Origin: Gallionella sp.
GTDB taxonomy: Bacteria > Pseudomonadota > Gammaproteobacteria > Burkholderiales > Gallionellaceae
Reading direction: 5' to 3'
Length of the DNA stretch: 64,000 nt
Assembly: GCA_023229845.1 (NCBI GenBank)
Contig: JALNYK010000016.1
Location: 4,040-68,039 of the forward strand
Shown here: piece by piece, positions 60,419 through 64,000 of the stretch
Numbering within the stretch: the stretch's first letter is position 1
How the letters are laid out: every line of letters begins with the position of its first letter
Position numbers and translations under genes: made by a program
The notes under the pieces: model-generated
What the model was told of the DNA's origin: nothing
Databases searched by the model: none
Seen by the model: the letters and a program-made list of their open reading frames with translations, nothing else

Positions 60419-60769
60419 TCAGGCCGAGAACGACGAACCGCAACCGCAGGTGGTCGTGGCGTTCGGGTTCTTGATGACGAACTGCGAACCTTCCAGCCCC
60501 TCGGTGTAGTCGATTTCCGCGCCGACCAGATACTGGAAGCTCATCGGATCAATCAGCAACTGCACCCCGTTCTTGCTCATCACGGTGTCGTCGTCGTTGG
60601 CTACTTCGTCGAAAGTGAAACCGTACTGAAAACCCGAACAGCCGCCGCCGCTGACGAACACACGCAGCTTGAGTTCCGCATTGCCCTCTTCCTCGATCAG
60701 TTGCTTCACCTTGTTAGCCGCGCTGTCGGTAAAGATCAGCGGATCTTGCATTTCAGTTGCTGCGTTCAT
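60419..60769 (-). CDS. erpA: Iron-sulfur cluster insertion protein ErpA
   Basis: ErpA is an A-type carrier that passes iron-sulfur clusters to target enzymes, such as those with radical SAM domains. The 116-residue protein has the three conserved cysteines: GGGCSGFQYGF and TTCGCGSSFSA at the end. GVQLLIDPMSFQYLVGAEIDYTE is the family block. It is 21 bp after the bactofilin gene in the same direction and is followed by a strong terminator. Confidence 0.95.
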   Translation of the reverse strand: MNAATEMQDPLIFTDSAANKVKQLIEEEGNAELKLRVFVSGGGCSGFQYGFTFDEVANDDDTVMSKNGVQLLIDPMSFQYLVGAEIDYTEGLEGSQFVIKNPNATTTCGCGSSFSA

Positions 60770-60790
60770 ATTGCTCTCCTAATAAATTGC

Positions 60791-61204
60791 TTATTCCCCG
60801 GCGCTCACTTTGAGCGCCACGACTTTTTCCTGGGCGACGGTAACGTCACTGTTGTGTATCAACCGGCCCTCGACGATGGCACCCAGATGTATCTCCAGCG
60901 TTTTGTAATGCACATCTCCAGCGACCTTCGCTTTGCTCTGAAGTTCCAGATATTCGCTTGCAGTCACCGGGCCGCTGATCGCACCGTTCACCACCAGATG
61001 CGTCACCCGCACCTCGCCGGTGATCCTCGCACGCTCGCTCAGCACCAATGTTGCTGGCTTGTCCTGCACGGCGATGACGTTGCCGACCACTTGTCCATCG
61101 ATGCGCATGCCGCCGCTGAAACTCAAATCGCCATCGATGCTGGTTCCCTCGCCGATCAAGGTGTCGATACGGCTCGACGGTTTACTGTGTTTTTTGTTGA
61201 ACAT
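60791..61204 (-). CDS. Bactofilin family cytoskeletal protein
   Basis: Bactofilins polymerise into filaments that organise cell-envelope processes. The 137-residue protein is mostly one beta-helical domain with regular turns: GEGTSIDGDLSFSGGMRIDGQVVGNV, SERARITGEVRVTHLVVNGAISGPVTA and LEIHLGAIVEGRLIH. I chose ATG 61204 (MFNKKHSKPSSR) because GGGGAG lies upstream. It lies between a DUF6776-type membrane protein and erpA, an order seen in many betaproteobacteria. Confidence 0.92.
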   Translation of the reverse strand: MFNKKHSKPSSRIDTLIGEGTSIDGDLSFSGGMRIDGQVVGNVIAVQDKPATLVLSERARITGEVRVTHLVVNGAISGPVTASEYLELQSKAKVAGDVHYKTLEIHLGAIVEGRLIHNSDVTVAQEKVVALKVSAGE

Positions 61205-61245
61205 CGTTTTCTCCCCGCCCTGAACAGCCTCAATACCAGCCGGCA

Positions 61246-61983
61246 TCAGGATAGATTTACATTCTGGCGCAACTTCGGCTCACGTGCTCCCTGTTCGAAT
61301 ATACGCACCTGAACACTCTCCAATTCCGCCCCCGGCGGCAACTGCAGACTTTTTTCCACGCGCAGATAATACTTGAAAGCGAGTTGGAATTGGGCATTCC
61401 CGGACGCATCCTGGGGGAATAGGAGAGTGGAGCGCTGTCCTCCATTGACTATCGTGGCGACCATCTGATAGCTGCCGGTGAATTCCCGCGCCCGCTGCCC
61501 ACCCTGTACCAGCAACATACGCAAGCGGTATTCGCCGGGCAAACTGTCGCGCACGAGTTTCAGCCTGTGCACCGCCAGATCGCCCTCTTTACCGCGCACG
61601 GCGGTCAGGTCCTGAAAAAACGCCAGATCCTCCTGCAGGGAAATATTTTCATCGGCCAAGCTCTTCAACTGTTTGGCCGTTTCCTGATTGCTGGATTGCT
61701 CGATCTGTATCAGACGCTCGTACTGCACCTGCAGGCTCTTCAGATTGGCATTCTCGGCGCTCAACAGTCCGACCCGCTCGCGCAACTGCACCAACTCCTG
61801 CTCGGCTTGGCTGCGATGAAAGCCCGCCAACTCCAGACCACTACCGTAGGCCCACCAAGCCAACCCCAGCGTGCCTATCAAAAACGGGACCAGCATGCTC
61901 CAGCGCATATACCAGGGCATGTGCAGCCGCACGGACAACCGCGGAGCCGCGATGCCAAACCTGCGCTTGACGCGACGCCACAT
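61246..61983 (-). CDS. DUF6776-type coiled-coil membrane protein
   Basis: The 245-residue protein has a basic N-terminus and a membrane helix at about 28-48 (RWSMLVPFLIGTLGLAWWAY). A coiled coil follows at about 55-125 (QAEQELVQLRERVGLLSAENANLKSLQ), then a periplasmic beta domain with YRLRMLLVQGGQRAREFTGSY and LQLPPGAELESVQVRIFE. This is the pattern of DUF6776 proteins beside bactofilin and argC genes. The function is unknown; a link to envelope or cytoskeleton through bactofilin is an inference. Confidence 0.85.
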   Translation of the reverse strand: MWRRVKRRFGIAAPRLSVRLHMPWYMRWSMLVPFLIGTLGLAWWAYGSGLELAGFHRSQAEQELVQLRERVGLLSAENANLKSLQVQYERLIQIEQSSNQETAKQLKSLADENISLQEDLAFFQDLTAVRGKEGDLAVHRLKLVRDSLPGEYRLRMLLVQGGQRAREFTGSYQMVATIVNGGQRSTLLFPQDASGNAQFQLAFKYYLRVEKSLQLPPGAELESVQVRIFEQGAREPKLRQNVNLS

Positions 61984-61984
61984 C

Positions 61985-63013
61985 CTAGGGCAACAGGGGA
62001 ACGTTATCGAGCGCAGTCGTTTCCGGCAATCCGAACATGATGTTCATGTTCTGCACCGCCTGACCCGCCGCGCCCTTGACCAGATTGTCGATCACCGACA
62101 GCACCACCACGGTGTCGCCGCCCTGCGGCCTGTGCACCGCGATGCGGCAACGGTTCGCGCCGCGCACCGAGCGCGTCTCGGGATGGCTGCCGGCCGGCAT
62201 CACATCGACAAACGGTTCGTTCGCATAGCGCTGCTCGTACAGCGCCTGCAAGTCCACATCGCGCGTCAGCCTGCCGTACAGCGTGGCATGGATGCCGCGT
62301 ATCATCGGCGTCAAGTGCGGCACGAAGGTCAGCCCGACCGGACTGTCTTTCACGCGCGCCAGCCCCTGTTTGATCTCCGGCAAATGGCGATGGCCAGCCA
62401 CGCCGTAGGCCTTGAAGTTGTCGGATGCCTCGGAGAACAGCGCAGGAATCTCCGCCTTGCGCCCCGCGCCGGAAACGCCCGACTTGGCGTCGGCGATCAG
62501 GCTGCCCGGTTCGATCACGCCGGCTTCCAGCAAAGGGATGAAGCCCAGTTGCACCGCAGTCGGGTAGCAGCCAGGATTCGCGACCAGCCGCGCCTTTTCG
62601 ATCTGCGCGCGGTTCACCTCAGGTAAACCGTACACCGCCTCGGCGACCAGGTCCGGGCAGGCATGGGTCATGCCGTACCACTTCTCCCACTCGGCAATAT
62701 CCTTGATGCGAAAGTCCGCGGCGAGGTCGATCACCTTCACCCCCGCATCGAGCAAGGCGCGTGTCTGCTGCATCGCGATGCCGTTCGGCGTGGCGAAGAA
62801 CACCAGATCGCATTGCTCCAGCTTGGCCTCGTCTGGATGAGTGAACGGCAGATCGACATAGCCGCGCAGGCTGGGGAACATCTGGCTGACCGGGGTGCCG
62901 GCGTCGGCACGCGAAGTGATCACCTGCAATGCAACTTGCGGATGCGCCGCCAACAGACGCAGCAACTCCACGCCGGTGTAGCCTGTACCGCCAACTATGC
63001 CAACTTTAATCAT
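61985..63013 (-). CDS. argC: N-acetyl-gamma-glutamyl-phosphate reductase
   Basis: ArgC carries out the NADPH-dependent third step of arginine synthesis. The 342-residue protein starts MIKVGIVGGTGYTGVELLRLL, has the catalytic Cys in VANPGCYPTAVQLGFIPLL near residue 148, and HRHLPEI and VPHLTPMIRGIHATLYG. It is one base upstream of the DUF6776-type gene. The rpsI terminator at 63063 separates it from the ribosomal genes. Confidence 0.96.
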   Translation of the reverse strand: MIKVGIVGGTGYTGVELLRLLAAHPQVALQVITSRADAGTPVSQMFPSLRGYVDLPFTHPDEAKLEQCDLVFFATPNGIAMQQTRALLDAGVKVIDLAADFRIKDIAEWEKWYGMTHACPDLVAEAVYGLPEVNRAQIEKARLVANPGCYPTAVQLGFIPLLEAGVIEPGSLIADAKSGVSGAGRKAEIPALFSEASDNFKAYGVAGHRHLPEIKQGLARVKDSPVGLTFVPHLTPMIRGIHATLYGRLTRDVDLQALYEQRYANEPFVDVMPAGSHPETRSVRGANRCRIAVHRPQGGDTVVVLSVIDNLVKGAAGQAVQNMNIMFGLPETTALDNVPLLP

Positions 63014-63062
63014 CGCTAATCTTCCTCAAAAACGACCCGCATAATACAACAACGCCAAAGCA

Positions 63063-63084
63063 AAAGCCGCCCGGAGGCGGCTTT
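63063..63084 (-). terminator. Terminator after rpsI
   Basis: On the minus strand AAAGCCGCC-TCCG-GGCGGCTTT is followed by TGCTTTGG, a modest T content. It lies 21 bp past the rpsI stop and 50 bp before argC. Confidence 0.75.
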
Positions 63085-63104
63085 GCATTGATACAACCCA
63101 GCGA

Positions 63105-63497
63105 TTAACGCTTGGAGAACTGCTTACGACGGCGGGCCTTGCGCAGACCGACCTTCTTACGTTCGACTTCACGAGCATCGCGAGTCACCAGACCTGCTGC
63201 CTTCAGCGCCGGCTTGAACTCGGCGTTGTAGTCGATCAGTGCACGAGTGATGCCGTGACGAACTGCACCAGCCTGACCGGCTTCGCCGCCACCGGACACG
63301 TTCACCATGATGTCGAACTGGCCCAGCGTTTCGGTCAGCGTCAGCGGCTGGCGCACGATCATGCGGCCGGTTTCGCGGGAGAAGAATACGTCCACTGGCT
63401 TATCGTTCACGACGATGTCGCCCTTGCCCGGCTTGATAAACACGCGAGCCACCGCACTCTTGCGACGACCGGTTCCGTAGTTGTAATTTGTGCTCAT
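63105..63497 (-). CDS. rpsI: 30S ribosomal protein S9
   Basis: S9 is a small-subunit protein whose C-terminal tail reaches the P-site tRNA. The 130-residue protein has NYGTGRRKSAVARVFIKPG at the start and ends KVGLRKARRRKQFSKR, the conserved S9 tail. It is 2 bases after rplM, as in most bacteria. Confidence 0.98.
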   Translation of the reverse strand: MSTNYNYGTGRRKSAVARVFIKPGKGDIVVNDKPVDVFFSRETGRMIVRQPLTLTETLGQFDIMVNVSGGGEAGQAGAVRHGITRALIDYNAEFKPALKAAGLVTRDAREVERKKVGLRKARRRKQFSKR

Positions 63498-63499
63498 GA

Positions 63500-63937
63500 T
63501 TAAGCCTTCAACAGATTAACGGGTTTCGGCTGCTGCGCGACATGCGGATGATCCGCGCCGGCATAAACCTTCATCTTGCGCAGCATCGCGTAGCCCAGCG
63601 GGCCCTTCGGCAGCATGCCCTTGACAGCCTTCTCCAGCACGCGCTGCGGATGACGCTGCTGCAGCTTGGTGAAATTGGTCGTGTACAGGCCGCCGGGATA
63701 GCCGGTGTGGCGATGATACAACTTGGCTTCCGCCTTGTTGCCGGTCACGCGCAGCTTGTCCGCGTTGACCACGACGACGAAGTCGCCGGTGTCTACGTGC
63801 GGTGTGTAGATCGCTTTGTGCTTGCCACGCAGACGCGAAGCGATTTGGGCAGCCAAACGGCCCAGCACTTGATCTGCTGCGTCAACCAGAAGCCAGTCGT
63901 GCTGGACTTCATGGGCCTTAGCGGAAAATGTTTTCAT
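63500..63937 (-). CDS. rplM: 50S ribosomal protein L13
   Basis: L13 is an early-assembly protein of the large subunit. I chose ATG 63937 (MKTFSAKAHEVQHDWLLVDA), giving 145 residues, close to the 142 of E. coli. Conserved blocks are GRLAAQIASRLRGKHKAIYTPHVDTGDFVVV and GMLPKGPLGYAMLRKMKVYAG. The gene heads the rplM-rpsI pair; its promoter lies at or beyond the right edge. Confidence 0.98.
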   Translation of the reverse strand: MKTFSAKAHEVQHDWLLVDAADQVLGRLAAQIASRLRGKHKAIYTPHVDTGDFVVVVNADKLRVTGNKAEAKLYHRHTGYPGGLYTTNFTKLQQRHPQRVLEKAVKGMLPKGPLGYAMLRKMKVYAGADHPHVAQQPKPVNLLKA

Positions 63938-64000
63938 AGCCACAATTCCTAAAAATTCAATAAGTAAACCTCGAAGGGCGCGCATTCTATGTCAGCCACC

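Overview
The window is a stretch of GC-rich proteobacterial chromosome, most probably from a betaproteobacterium of the Nitrosomonadales, possibly near Gallionellaceae. I infer this from the gene set and gene order (ftsK-lolA-rarA-serS, tyrS divergent from an M23 peptidase gene followed by anmK and erpA, a full cbb3 oxidase cluster, an MSHA biogenesis block). No 16S gene is present, so the placement is an inference. Most genes are ordinary core genes, nearly all on the minus strand. Two stretches are clearly AT-richer and look acquired: the HNH-like gene at 4569-5351 and the restriction-modification gene at 29809-33462.

Layout. 1-4200: glyS (cut by the left edge), glyQ, a small unknown gene and ubiX. 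4208-5682: an AT-rich HNH-like gene between two long inverted copies of a structured repeat. 5754-13375: an orphan four-PAS histidine kinase, mutY, an AsmA-family gene and hemN. 13531-14802: two conserved unknown membrane proteins. 14879-23259: a complete cbb3 oxidase cluster (ccoN-O-Q-P, a 39-residue membrane peptide, a terminator, then ccoG-H-I-S). 23570-23999: tRNA-Ser(CGA) followed by degenerate repeats that carry copies of its own 3' end. 24107-28965: mltF, a potassium channel, serS and rarA. 28958-33462: a type IIG restriction-modification protein and a KilA-N protein inserted between rarA and lolA. 33468-39895: lolA, ftsK, a two-component pair, a SCO protein and a SafE-like membrane protein. 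39892-44635: biotin genes bioB-F-H-C-D. 44761: comF. 45640-56227: mshI to mshN and a large MshQ-like protein. 56232-63937: tyrS, M23 peptidase, anmK, erpA, bactofilin, a DUF6776-type protein, argC, rpsI and rplM.

How the genes work together. The cbb3 cluster with hemN points to respiration at low oxygen, and the SCO and SafE-like proteins beside a two-component pair may add copper handling. The bio genes give pimeloyl-ACP formation and all ring-forming steps except bioA, which is not in the window. The msh genes encode the inner-membrane and outer-membrane parts of a type IV pilus machine, but pilins, the motor ATPase and the platform protein are absent here.

The most unusual features are: (1) a compact type IIG plus KilA-N pair inserted almost without a gap into a conserved housekeeping cluster; (2) the HNH-like gene between two inverted copies of a repeat whose stems show compensatory changes; (3) palindromic repeats sitting in frame inside mutY, bioH and the safE-like gene; (4) a family of palindromes with GTAG/CTAC ends that supply stop codons or touch start codons; (5) rtT-like repeats downstream of tRNA-Ser.
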